From NCBI RefSeq assembly GCF_000238255.3, contig NZ_CP011040.1, positions 558,001-622,000 of the forward strand: a stretch of DNA of 64,000 bases. Reading direction: 5' to 3'. The stretch is from Pseudoalteromonas spongiae UST010723-006 (lineage in GTDB: Bacteria > Pseudomonadota > Gammaproteobacteria > Enterobacterales > Alteromonadaceae). A program made the translations under genes and the position numbers. Within the stretch, counting starts at the first letter, position 1; each line of letters starts with the position of its first letter. Shown here in pieces: positions 17,259-25,371 of the stretch. Under the pieces are notes generated by a model. The model had not been told where the DNA came from. It did not search any database and saw nothing but the letters and a program-made list of their open reading frames with translations.

Positions 17259-17990
17259 TTAGTCCTGAAAGTAGCTTTCTAAATCGTCTGAGCCACCAAT
17301 GTGCTTACCACCAATAAAGACTTGTGGCACGGTTTCTCGCCCTGACATAGCTTTTAAGCTTGTTAAGGTTGCGTCTTTGCCCAGAACAATCTCTTCATAA
17401 TTAAAGCCATGCTTATCGAGTAATCGTTTTGCATTTTGGCAATATGGGCAGTTCGGTTTCGTAAATAATGCAACAGGCTTTGGTTTAACCGCATTAGGGT
17501 TAATGTAATCAAGCATGGTATCGGCGTCTGATACTTCAAACGGGTCGCCGTCTACCTCTGGTTCAATAAACATTTTTTCAATTACGCCATCTTTTACCAG
17601 CATTGAGTAGCGCCAACTGCGCTTGCCAAAGCCAATCGCGCTTTTGTCAACAAGCATACCCATGCCGTGGGTAAATTCACCTGTACCATCTGGAATTAAG
17701 CGAATATTGTCAGCTTCTTGGTCATTTGCCCATGCTGACATAACAAAGCTATCGTTAACCGATACACATAAAATATCGTCTACGCCATTAGCTTTAAAGG
17801 TATTGGCAAGTTCGTTAAAGCGTGGCAAATGGGTTGATGAACAGGTTGGTGTAAATGCACCCGGTAGTGAAAATACCACCACTGTTTTGCCTTTAAATAA
17901 GTCATCTGTTGTTACTGTTTGCCATTCGTTGTTAGCAAAAATTGGTAAAGTGACTTGTGGTACTGATTGTCCCGAAATATCTTTCAACAT
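17259..17990 (-). CDS. Peroxiredoxin-glutaredoxin fusion (hybrid Prx5/Grx)
   Basis: 243 residues. Residues 1-165 form a Prx5-type peroxiredoxin with peroxidatic C50 in PGAFTPTC. Residues ~172-243 form a glutaredoxin with the CPYC motif C181/C184, VPQVFIGG and a GGSDDLE end. Fused enzymes of this kind reduce hydrogen peroxide and alkyl hydroperoxides with glutathione as donor. Length matches known hybrids. The gene is cytoplasmic, monocistronic and divergent from the DUF4382 lipoprotein. Control by OxyR is common in the family, but I could not confirm a site in the 239-bp divergent region. Confidence 0.94.
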   Translation of the reverse strand: MLKDISGQSVPQVTLPIFANNEWQTVTTDDLFKGKTVVVFSLPGAFTPTCSSTHLPRFNELANTFKANGVDDILCVSVNDSFVMSAWANDQEADNIRLIPDGTGEFTHGMGMLVDKSAIGFGKRSWRYSMLVKDGVIEKMFIEPEVDGDPFEVSDADTMLDYINPNAVKPKPVALFTKPNCPYCQNAKRLLDKHGFNYEEIVLGKDATLTSLKAMSGRETVPQVFIGGKHIGGSDDLESYFQD

Positions 17991-18229
17991 GGTACGCCCT
18001 TCTATATATCTGTATTTTTTAACTGGGTTTAGTATGCCAATTAACTAATCTAAGCTCTAATGGATTAAATGGGTGTAATTAATCTATTTAATCGATTGTG
18101 CAAGGTTAGTTAAATTTTCCTCATGCTATTTGATTGTTTTTAATGAACACCGCGAAACTCATACAATGTACGTATCTATGAGCCTTATGCAATCTACTAT
18201 AATGGTGTAGTGCGAACAAAGGGTCCATT

Positions 18230-19198
18230 ATGAAAATTTATTTCGTATTACTTTTATCTATGTTAATTACCGCGTGCGGTGGCAGTTCATATAACGATGA
18301 TGATGTAACGGTACCGCCAGTAACCGGCGAACAACAAGCAAAGTTTTCGCTTGGCGTAAGTGATGCACCGGTAGATGATGCAATTGCAGTGGTAATTGAA
18401 ATAGAGACAATTAAAATTTTAGCGCTTGATGACGCAGGTGAAGTGTCAGAAGAAACGTTAGTTGAAGAGTTTGTTTTAGAAGATGGAACAAGTGTTCAGT
18501 CAATCGTTATTAATTTGCTTGAATACCAAGGTGCAGGTCAAAAGAAGATCATCGATGAACTTGCTGGAATTACCTTAGATCAAGGTAACTACAAATTAGA
18601 ATTAGTAATTGTAGATACAAGCTCTTACGTAGAGCTTGATAATGATGCGAATTTATACGCAATTAAAGTGCCTAGCTCGCGTTTGCGTTTAGGTGAATTT
18701 GCAGTTGATGCAACACTTGAACAACAAGGTGACACACCTGCGTATACCATAGAATTTGATTTAAGAAGTTCGCTTGTGCAGCGTGGTAACGATCCATCGA
18801 AAAACGGTTTTATTTTAAAACCACACGGTATTAAGGTGGTAAGTAATGCAGGCGGAGTAAGTGGTACTATTTCAGCTGAAAATTTAAACTTAGGGCCGTG
18901 TACTGTGTATCTATATTCAGGTGATGCCACTGAGTTAGGTGATTTGTTTGATGCTGAAGATGAAAGCTTTACTGGTGAAGCACCAACGGCATCTGCGCCA
19001 CTTGCTAGCGTGAATGCCAGTGTTGCCGGTGAATTTGAATTTGGTTTTGTTGAAGCTGGTGATTATGTTGTAGCGCTTCGCTGTAACGACTTAGTTGATG
19101 ACAACATTCAATTTGATGGCTTAACCATTCCATCACCAGAGGGACAAAGTACATCTGTTATTGTGACCTCAGGTAATGTAAGCGACGTTAATTTTTAA
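18230..19198 (+). CDS. DUF4382-domain lipoprotein
   Basis: 322 residues. The signal peptide ends with lipobox LITAC (Cys16) followed by GGSS. KFSLGVSDAPVDDAIAVVIEIETI is the hallmark start of DUF4382; LNLLEYQGAGQKKIIDELAG and NYKLELVI follow. The C-terminal ~120 residues (GGVSGTISAENLNLGPCTVYLYSG...) look like a carboxypeptidase-regulatory-like beta-sandwich. It is acidic, as expected for a surface lipoprotein of a marine bacterium. The function of the family is unknown. Its stop abuts the convergent GST-like gene with no gap. Confidence 0.85.
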   Translation: MKIYFVLLLSMLITACGGSSYNDDDVTVPPVTGEQQAKFSLGVSDAPVDDAIAVVIEIETIKILALDDAGEVSEETLVEEFVLEDGTSVQSIVINLLEYQGAGQKKIIDELAGITLDQGNYKLELVIVDTSSYVELDNDANLYAIKVPSSRLRLGEFAVDATLEQQGDTPAYTIEFDLRSSLVQRGNDPSKNGFILKPHGIKVVSNAGGVSGTISAENLNLGPCTVYLYSGDATELGDLFDAEDESFTGEAPTASAPLASVNASVAGEFEFGFVEAGDYVVALRCNDLVDDNIQFDGLTIPSPEGQSTSVIVTSGNVSDVNF

Positions 19199-19891
19199 CT
19201 AAACACCACATGATTCATAACAGCGATTGATGTAAGCCACTAAATTAGGCTTTTGTTCAATCGCTGCTTTTATTGGTGTTTCAAGTTTTCCATTTAATAG
19301 GTTGGTTAATGTTGCATAGGCAGCGCAGTCATATTGAGTCATATAATCAGATACAAAATAAGGTTTTTCTCCCAGTAAGTTAGCCAAATGCGTTACTGCT
19401 TCAATTGCAAAATCATATATTTGCGTTGTTGAATGTCGCCCAAGCCCTTGCGCATAAATGCTTGTAATTAGGTTCTTTCTTACTAAATTTGGTACAAAGA
19501 GTTTGAGAACTCTGGGCATTTCTGAAAATAACTCGGCTTTAGTTGTCGGCCAAAAAGCGTCATCAACCCAGCGGCTATAAACTAAGCACCAATACAGTTT
19601 TTCTTCAATTAACTCTTTAATCAAATAACCAAGTGCATGCTGCTTGTTGCTTAGTGAAGCATCAAGTTGCGCTGTTTGATCTAATTGCGCGAGAATAATA
19701 TTTGAATCGGCGACTAATTCGTTGTTGATCAATGCCACGGGGAACTTCTTTTTTGGCATTTTTTCTGAATCAATACGATATTTCACTTGGTATTCTATTT
19801 TGGCCAATTTGCAGTAGGCTTCAAGCTTAAGCGCAAATGGGCTTGCGTTGGTAAGGCCAAAAGCGGGTGGAAATTCGTAGAGTGTAATCAT
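19199..19891 (-). CDS. Glutathione S-transferase-like protein (metaxin/Tom37-type)
   Basis: 230 residues with a GST-like thioredoxin N-domain (MITLYEFPPAFGLTNASPFA, LKLEAYCKLAKIEYQV, KKFPVALINNELVADSNIIL) and an all-helical C-domain (LLGEKPYFVSDYMTQYDCAAYATL). The long helical insertion and the lack of the usual catalytic Ser or Cys near the start recall metaxin/FAXC-type members, so enzyme activity is uncertain. The ATG at 19891 has AAGGA eight bases upstream, which lies inside a hexanucleotide repeat (separate entry). Confidence 0.75.
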   Translation of the reverse strand: MITLYEFPPAFGLTNASPFALKLEAYCKLAKIEYQVKYRIDSEKMPKKKFPVALINNELVADSNIILAQLDQTAQLDASLSNKQHALGYLIKELIEEKLYWCLVYSRWVDDAFWPTTKAELFSEMPRVLKLFVPNLVRKNLITSIYAQGLGRHSTTQIYDFAIEAVTHLANLLGEKPYFVSDYMTQYDCAAYATLTNLLNGKLETPIKAAIEQKPNLVAYINRCYESCGV

Positions 19892-19896
19892 AATTA

Positions 19897-19932
19897 CTGT
19901 CCTTGTCTTTGTCTTTGTCCTTGTCCTTGTCG
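19897..19932. repeat. Hexanucleotide tandem repeat over the ribosome-binding site of the GST-like gene
   Basis: Six units of TTGTCY (with edge variants ctgtcc and ttgtcg) lie directly upstream of the ATG at 19891. On the coding strand each CAAGGA-type unit supplies a Shine-Dalgarno-like AAGGA, while the AAAGA variants do not. Copy number here would alter the number and spacing of ribosome sites. Confidence 0.8.
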
Positions 19933-20071
19933 TTTTTGTTAATAATAACGATTTGTTTGTCAGGGAGTGTCAGTAGTGATGTTTATGTGTATTTAATGAC
20001 CAGACTAACTGATAACGCTTCAAAAATCTCTAAAACCATGATTGAATTAAGCAAAAAAGCAAACACTACTT

Positions 20072-20722
20072 ATGTCTGACATTATTTTACTGATTGAAAA
20101 TAACGCACAAATTGCCTTGAGCCTGATTATTGTGCTGATTTTTATTATTCTTTTTAAACAGCATCAACAAAAGGAGAATGCGGTTACGGATAATATAACA
20201 GGGCACGCACACCTAAAATTATTCGAAATAACGGCTAACCAACTTCTGGTATTTCAAACGTTATTGGGCGAAATGATTTTTCGTCATAAATCTGAAATCG
20301 CTGAAAAGTTAGATGCAGCATCGAAAGCCTTTTTAGAAGATACAAATGCAGCGGTAGAGCTAAATAATCCAAATAAAGAGCTTCAGTTAAAAAAAGACTT
20401 TCAAGTGCTTATCAGCAATACTCGGCAAACGGTGCAAGATGATCAATTAAAAATAAGCTTGGCGGTAAAACAAATCGAAATGCTGGCGTCAAATGATCTC
20501 GCTTTGTGTGTGCTTAATATTCAAAGTAAAGTGGGTGCGATGTTGTTGCATACGGATGCATACTTAAATCATTTATCGAACATTGCTGAAAGCCCGTTTG
20601 ATTCGCGTTTGCAAACAAAGTTAGCGCTAAGTAATGACGACCAAACTGTACTTTTAGCATTAATTGATGAATTGAATGCACAGTTTAAGCTAGAGAAAAA
20701 ACGTCTGCTAGCGAGTAAGTAA
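20072..20722 (+). CDS. Membrane-anchored hypothetical protein, mostly helical
   Basis: 216 residues. One N-terminal transmembrane helix (IALSLIIVLIFIILF, residues ~13-28) is followed by a cytoplasmic, charged, helical part with coiled-coil character (EIAEKLDAASKAFLED, LALSNDDQTVLLALIDELNAQFKLEKKRLL). I do not recognise a family. It is a lone gene between two minus-strand genes. Confidence 0.6.
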   Translation: MSDIILLIENNAQIALSLIIVLIFIILFKQHQQKENAVTDNITGHAHLKLFEITANQLLVFQTLLGEMIFRHKSEIAEKLDAASKAFLEDTNAAVELNNPNKELQLKKDFQVLISNTRQTVQDDQLKISLAVKQIEMLASNDLALCVLNIQSKVGAMLLHTDAYLNHLSNIAESPFDSRLQTKLALSNDDQTVLLALIDELNAQFKLEKKRLLASK

Positions 20723-20826
20723 GGGGTATAGGGCTGCCATGTGCTTTGTAAAAGACGTAATAAATATATCTCGACATAACACATGGGCTCGCACCTGGTA
20801 GTATATTCAAAGTTAAAAGTGAAGAC

Positions 20827-21756
20827 TTAAACCACAAGGTCAATTTGTTGTAATAAACCAACTTGACCGTTGTTATTCAAATAAAATCCCGATTGACGGA
20901 CTGCACCTTTAAGTTCACCGTCGTTACGGATATTAAGCGGTGTTTGGGCGTGTTGTAGCCCTATGGCACCAATATTTGCGTCACTTAGTGATATAAGTCG
21001 ATCTTCATTTTCATTTTTAACCCATACGTGTAGCGACTGAAAGATACTGTCGTTTTCATCAATAAAGCCGTTCCCGTCTTCATCGTATTGGCTAAGGTCG
21101 TTAAAGCCGTTACCACTTAGTGCACCAAAAAGCTCGTTACCATTATCAATTTTGCCATTGTTGTTTCGATCAAGTGCTAAATAGCCAAACCCTTTGTCAA
21201 GATGTGCAATTTTATCTTGTTCACCATCAGCGTCGATATCAAATCCGTGTTCACGAGCGCTTAAAGACACCGGCTTATTGGTAAAACTAATCACAAGCGG
21301 GTCTTTCATATTTATGGTTTCAATTGACCGTTGATACTCGGTATGAGTTTGCTCAAACGCTAACTTGAACTCAAACCTGATCTCCCGACCACTTTCAAGC
21401 TTGAGTTCTCCTGCAAGTTTTAGGTCGTTACTTTGATGTTCATGGTTAAGTCTTTCAATGATAACTTCGATAGGGCCGTCTGGTTGACTCGTGTTTGCGT
21501 CTACTGGTTGGCTTGGGTCGGGCTGCTCCATTTCGTTTTTGTCAAACCAATCAATTTCTTTACCGGTAAGCTCTTGAATAAGTAATTTTAGAATATGAAT
21601 TTTTGCATCGTCTTCAAGTGAAATATCCTCCAAAGAATGCTCTACTTTTTGCACACTCGGTTCGCTCGGGGGAGTGATGGGAGTTTCTCGCCGCTCTGAT
21701 ACAAATTCACCGACATAGGTGTTTTCAAGTTTTACATTTGCGCTTTCAATTTTCAT
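20827..21756 (-). CDS. EF-hand-like Ca-binding protein
   Basis: 309 residues. The C-terminal half carries DxDxDG-type loops: DIDADGEQDK, LDRNNNGKIDNGNELFG and YDEDGNGFIDENDSIF, followed by LHVWVKNENEDRLISL and a glycine-rich end. This matches a widespread family of acidic Ca-binding proteins with GYLALDRNGNG-type motifs, often seen near RTX or adhesin genes. There is no signal peptide, so export would need another route or the protein acts in the cytosol. GGATGA lies about 4 bases before the ATG. The role is not known. Confidence 0.7.
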   Translation of the reverse strand: MKIESANVKLENTYVGEFVSERRETPITPPSEPSVQKVEHSLEDISLEDDAKIHILKLLIQELTGKEIDWFDKNEMEQPDPSQPVDANTSQPDGPIEVIIERLNHEHQSNDLKLAGELKLESGREIRFEFKLAFEQTHTEYQRSIETINMKDPLVISFTNKPVSLSAREHGFDIDADGEQDKIAHLDKGFGYLALDRNNNGKIDNGNELFGALSGNGFNDLSQYDEDGNGFIDENDSIFQSLHVWVKNENEDRLISLSDANIGAIGLQHAQTPLNIRNDGELKGAVRQSGFYLNNNGQVGLLQQIDLVV

Positions 21757-22068
21757 ATGTCATCCAATTACAATTATCCGTAACTTATCATCGGCATAAA
21801 AAATTTAAATTTGAGTGTTTTTTATACTAATCTGAACTTTGTTACTCAGGTAATTTGCTAAATGTTTATAGAGTTGGAGATAAATGCATTTACTATCGTT
21901 AAGATGTCGAATTATTTCTATTGTTAGGTTAATTTTTATAAACCATGCTTTTTTAGCGTGTCATAGTTATATTTTGAACTTAGAAATTGGATACTTAGTA
22001 TAAAAAGTTAAGAATACGCCTCAATATTGCATTATAATAATTAGAGTACTAAGCAAATTCCCTGACTT
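21757..22068. promoter_or_regulatory. AT-rich divergent promoter region
   Basis: 312 bp between the divergent EF-hand-like and BCCT genes. It is strongly AT-rich. A possible extended -10 for the BCCT gene is TATAAT at about 22033-22038, 30 bases before the ATG. No clear dyad operator was found. Confidence 0.4.
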
Positions 22069-24039
22069 ATGCAAACTAAAACAAATGTTCTAAATAAAGC
22101 GGTTTTTTTACCTGCGTCTTTTGTTATATCTGTTCTTTTGATTGTGGCGATTATGGCGCCAGAATTTTCCAATGAACTATATAACTCATTGCAATCAACC
22201 ATAGTTACGAACGGTGGTTGGTTCTATATCTTGGCGGTCGCCATTATCCTTGGTTTTGTCTTGTATTTGAGTTTATCACGCTTCGGCTCGGTGAAACTCG
22301 GGCCGGATCATTCTACGCCAGACTATAAGTTATCAACTTGGATTGCCATGCTGTTTGCTGCGGGTATGGGCATTGGTTTGATGTTTTTCGGTGTTGCTGA
22401 GCCGATTATGCATTATGTGTCGCCACCAACTGCTGAGGTCAACTCCCTTGATGCAATTAGAGAAGCGATGAAAATAACCTTTTTCCATTGGGGTTTTCAT
22501 GCATGGGGGATATATGCCATCGTGGCCTTGGTGCTTGCGTATTTTAGTTACCGTCATCGCTTACCGCTAACGCTTCGCTCTGCTTTACACCCGATTATTG
22601 GTGATAAAATCTATGGCTGGCAAGGACATGTCGTTGATGTGTTTGCGGTTGTGAGTACGGTATTTGGTGTGGCCACATCGCTTGGATTGGGCGCAAGCCA
22701 AGTAAACTCAGGACTGAATTATTTATTCGATATTGATGTAAGTGTACTTAACCAAGTGCTTATTATGCTTGCAATTACTGCACTTGCATCTATTTCAGTC
22801 GCAACTGGGCTTGATAAGGGCATTAAAATTTTGTCCGAAACTAATATGTTGCTAGCTATTGCCTTGTTGATTTTTATTTTTGTACTTGGGCCTTCGGTAT
22901 TTCTACTTCAGGCATATGTACAAAACGTGGGCCAGTACTTGTCTGAAATTGTGTCAAATACATTTAATTTATTTGCCTATGAAAAGAAAAGTTGGATTGG
23001 TGGCTGGACCATTTTTTATTGGGGGTGGTGGCTTGCATGGGCGCCATTTGTAGGATTGTTTATAGCCCGTATTTCAAAAGGGCGTACCATTCGTGAATTT
23101 ATATTAGGTGTAATGGTTGTGCCTACAGCCTTTACTCTATTATGGATGACTATTTTTGGTAATAGCGCAATTTATCTTGTGGTAGAGCAAGGTTATGTGT
23201 CGTTAATGGAGATGGTAAGTAGTGATTCGGCCGTTGCTCTGTTTGTGTTTTTAGAAGCCTTTCCATGGAGTGCATTCTTAACTGGGCTTTCGATATTAAT
23301 GATTGTTATTTTCTTTGTAACATCATGCGATTCAGGCGCAATGGTAATTAATATGCTGTGCTCAAATGGTGAGGACGATACACCACTTTGGCAACGTTTG
23401 TATTGGGCTATCGGCGTTGGTGTAGTTGCTGCGGTGTTAAGCTTAGTGGGGGGCTTGAACGCATTACAAACCATGACAATTGCCAGCGCGTTACCCTTTG
23501 CTATCGTGTTGCTATTTGCGTGTTTTGGTTTAGTTAAAGCGCTGCAAATTGAAGCTGCAAAGATGGACAGTTTACAAATGAACATAACGCCGACAAATCA
23601 TTATGTTGATGGTGAAGACTGGCAAGAAAAACTCAATAATATTGTGTCAACGCCTGACAAAAAGAACACGGCTGATTTTATTAATAAAGTTGTAAAGCGG
23701 GCGTTTAAAGCGTTGAAAAATCAATTCGAACTTAATGATATTCAGACTGAGATAATTGTTAAAGATTCAGGGCTTATTTTAAAAGTGTATCACGGCGACG
23801 AACATGACTTTGTTTACGGTGTTCATAAGAAAAAACACGTACAACCGAGCTTTAACAGCGACGAAGACGAGGAGTGTTACTATCGCGCTGAGGTGCATTT
23901 AGTAGAAGGTGGTCAAGACTACGACATTATGGGATGGTCTGAGAATGCGGTTATTAACGATGTAATTGATCAATACCAAAAGCACATGCACTTTTTACAT
24001 TTGTTGCGCGATGAGACGGTTACAGTAAGCAATAACTAA
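22069..24039 (+). CDS. BCCT-family choline/betaine/carnitine transporter
   Basis: 656 residues and about twelve transmembrane helices. BCCT signatures are FAAGMGIGLMFFGVAEP, FHWGFHAWGIYAIVALVLAYF, WTIFYWGWWLAWAPFVGLFIARISKGRTIREF and FFVTSCDSGA. The tryptophan-rich stretch is the substrate-binding helix of betaine/choline carriers. The C-terminal ~130 residues are hydrophilic, as in E. coli BetT (677 aa), whose tail senses osmotic stress. Import of a quaternary-amine osmoprotectant with Na+ or H+ is expected. No betaine synthesis genes are nearby, so the exact substrate is open. Confidence 0.93.
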   Translation: MQTKTNVLNKAVFLPASFVISVLLIVAIMAPEFSNELYNSLQSTIVTNGGWFYILAVAIILGFVLYLSLSRFGSVKLGPDHSTPDYKLSTWIAMLFAAGMGIGLMFFGVAEPIMHYVSPPTAEVNSLDAIREAMKITFFHWGFHAWGIYAIVALVLAYFSYRHRLPLTLRSALHPIIGDKIYGWQGHVVDVFAVVSTVFGVATSLGLGASQVNSGLNYLFDIDVSVLNQVLIMLAITALASISVATGLDKGIKILSETNMLLAIALLIFIFVLGPSVFLLQAYVQNVGQYLSEIVSNTFNLFAYEKKSWIGGWTIFYWGWWLAWAPFVGLFIARISKGRTIREFILGVMVVPTAFTLLWMTIFGNSAIYLVVEQGYVSLMEMVSSDSAVALFVFLEAFPWSAFLTGLSILMIVIFFVTSCDSGAMVINMLCSNGEDDTPLWQRLYWAIGVGVVAAVLSLVGGLNALQTMTIASALPFAIVLLFACFGLVKALQIEAAKMDSLQMNITPTNHYVDGEDWQEKLNNIVSTPDKKNTADFINKVVKRAFKALKNQFELNDIQTEIIVKDSGLILKVYHGDEHDFVYGVHKKKHVQPSFNSDEDEECYYRAEVHLVEGGQDYDIMGWSENAVINDVIDQYQKHMHFLHLLRDETVTVSNN

Positions 24040-24047
24040 ATGAAATG

Positions 24048-24073
24048 GGGCGAACTGTGTGTCGCCCTTTTTT
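24048..24073 (+). terminator. Rho-independent terminator of the BCCT gene
   Basis: Stem gggcga (24048-24053) with tcgccc (24062-24067), then a run of T. Confidence 0.8.
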
Positions 24074-24332
24074 ATGTGTACTGGCTAAACGTCGCTTGAT
24101 ATTTTGCTATTTAGTATCGTGTGAATGAGAGCACAGCTTTTATTTTAAACTAACAAGACGACTTTTGATGCTGACCACAACAGCGATAAAACTTGGTACG
24201 GTTGGTAAGTATTCGACTCGCTACCAAGTTAGCAATTTATCAGAACTTATATTGATTTGAATTTTACAAACCTTACGTCCGTAATCTGATAGACTGCGTG
24301 GTGCTGATTTAGATAACTGATTTCTCATCTTA

Positions 24333-24683
24333 ATGATCTTATTTGTAATATTATTTTGCCTAGTAATAGCCTGTTTAGTGTGGTTAACGTTATTGCCGTT
24401 TTGGCTCGTCCCTGTGTACATCGTGATGAGTGTTTTCACCTTTATTGTTTATGGTATTGATAAGTACAAAGCAAAAAAAGATAAAGTGCGTGTGCCTGAA
24501 TCGACGCTTCATATTTATGATGTGTTAGGTGGCTGGTTAGGTGCTGTATTTGCGCAAGCGTTTTTTAGGCATAAAACACTAAAACAACCGTTTCGAAAAT
24601 GGTTTTTGCTGACAATTAGTGTAAATATTTTGTGTGTTGCAGTGCTGGCATTATTGCCTGTTTTAACCGATTTTAATGGCTAA
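24333..24683 (+). CDS. DUF1294-family small membrane protein
   Basis: 116 residues with three to four helices. VFTFIVYGIDKYKAKKDKVRVPESTLHIYDVLGGWLGAVFAQAFFRHKTLKQPFRKWF is the conserved core of DUF1294 (DKxxA, PExxL, GGWxGA, RHKTxKxxF). The family is of unknown function and is sometimes fused to a cold-shock domain; none is present here. No clear ribosome site precedes the ATG. Confidence 0.88.
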   Translation: MILFVILFCLVIACLVWLTLLPFWLVPVYIVMSVFTFIVYGIDKYKAKKDKVRVPESTLHIYDVLGGWLGAVFAQAFFRHKTLKQPFRKWFLLTISVNILCVAVLALLPVLTDFNG

Positions 24684-24820
24684 CACGCTATTACAGTACC
24701 ACAATTTTAGCAGTTGAATGCGCGCGCGTTGTTTCATCCGGTTTTATGATTATAACCGCCTCAATAGAGTTAAATGCGAAACACGTTAATTTTATCAATC
24801 TAGGTAACAGAGGGTTTTAC

Positions 24821-25231
24821 ATGTTACAAATTTCAAATTCAGTCAGTATTGCCGATTGGGAGCTTGAGTTAACAGCGATTCGCTCACAAGGCAGTGGTGG
24901 ACAAAACGTGAATAAGGTAGCAACTGCAATTCACCTGCGATTTGATATTAAACGTAGTAGCTTGCCACAAATTTATAAGGAAAAGCTACTTGCTCTTAAT
25001 GACAGCCGCATTACTAACGATGGTGTTATTGTAATTAAATCGCAATCATTTAGGACCCAAGAGCAAAACAAACAAGATGCCCTAGATAGGCTTAAAGCGC
25101 TTATTCAATCGGCGATGATTGTGCAAAAAAAACGCCGCGCAACAAAACCGACAAAAAGCTCCCAACGAAAGCGATTAGACAGCAAGAAAAAACACAGTTA
25201 TACGAAAGCGCTGAGAGGAAAAATTATATAA
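24821..25231 (+). CDS. arfB: Peptidyl-tRNA hydrolase ArfB (ribosome rescue)
   Basis: 136 residues from the ATG at 24821, which has AGAGGG six bases upstream; a start at 24746 would add 25 residues without family support. The RF-1-type catalytic motif is GSGGQNVNKVATAIHLRFD, with the GGQ that hydrolyses peptidyl-tRNA. The basic C-terminal tail (KKRRATKPTKSSQRKRLDSKKKH) enters the empty mRNA channel of stalled ribosomes in E. coli YaeJ/ArfB. Length fits the family (~140). Confidence 0.95.
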   Translation: MLQISNSVSIADWELELTAIRSQGSGGQNVNKVATAIHLRFDIKRSSLPQIYKEKLLALNDSRITNDGVIVIKSQSFRTQEQNKQDALDRLKALIQSAMIVQKKRRATKPTKSSQRKRLDSKKKHSYTKALRGKII

Positions 25232-25312
25232 TTCACGGTTTTAGTATAAAAATTGCGCTAACGATACATTTTATTCAATTTTATACTTGAAAAATCCCCA
25301 ATTTAGTCTATT

Positions 25313-25344
25313 TATGTAAATAGTATGTTAAATACGTTTACATA
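25313..25344. promoter_or_regulatory. Inverted repeat upstream of the TonB receptor
   Basis: tatgtaaa (25313-25320) and tttacata (25337-25344) are perfect inverse copies 16 bases apart, 28 bases before the ATG. It could be a regulator site; it does not resemble a Fur box. The surrounding AT-richness lowers confidence. Confidence 0.35.
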
Positions 25345-25371
25345 ATAATTAACTAAGTTGCTAGGGAAATT

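Noticed and set aside
24190..24230. 9-bp inverted repeat aacttggta/taccaagtt before the DUF1294 gene
   Set aside because: The 23-base loop and lack of T-run or position relative to a promoter give no function; may be chance.
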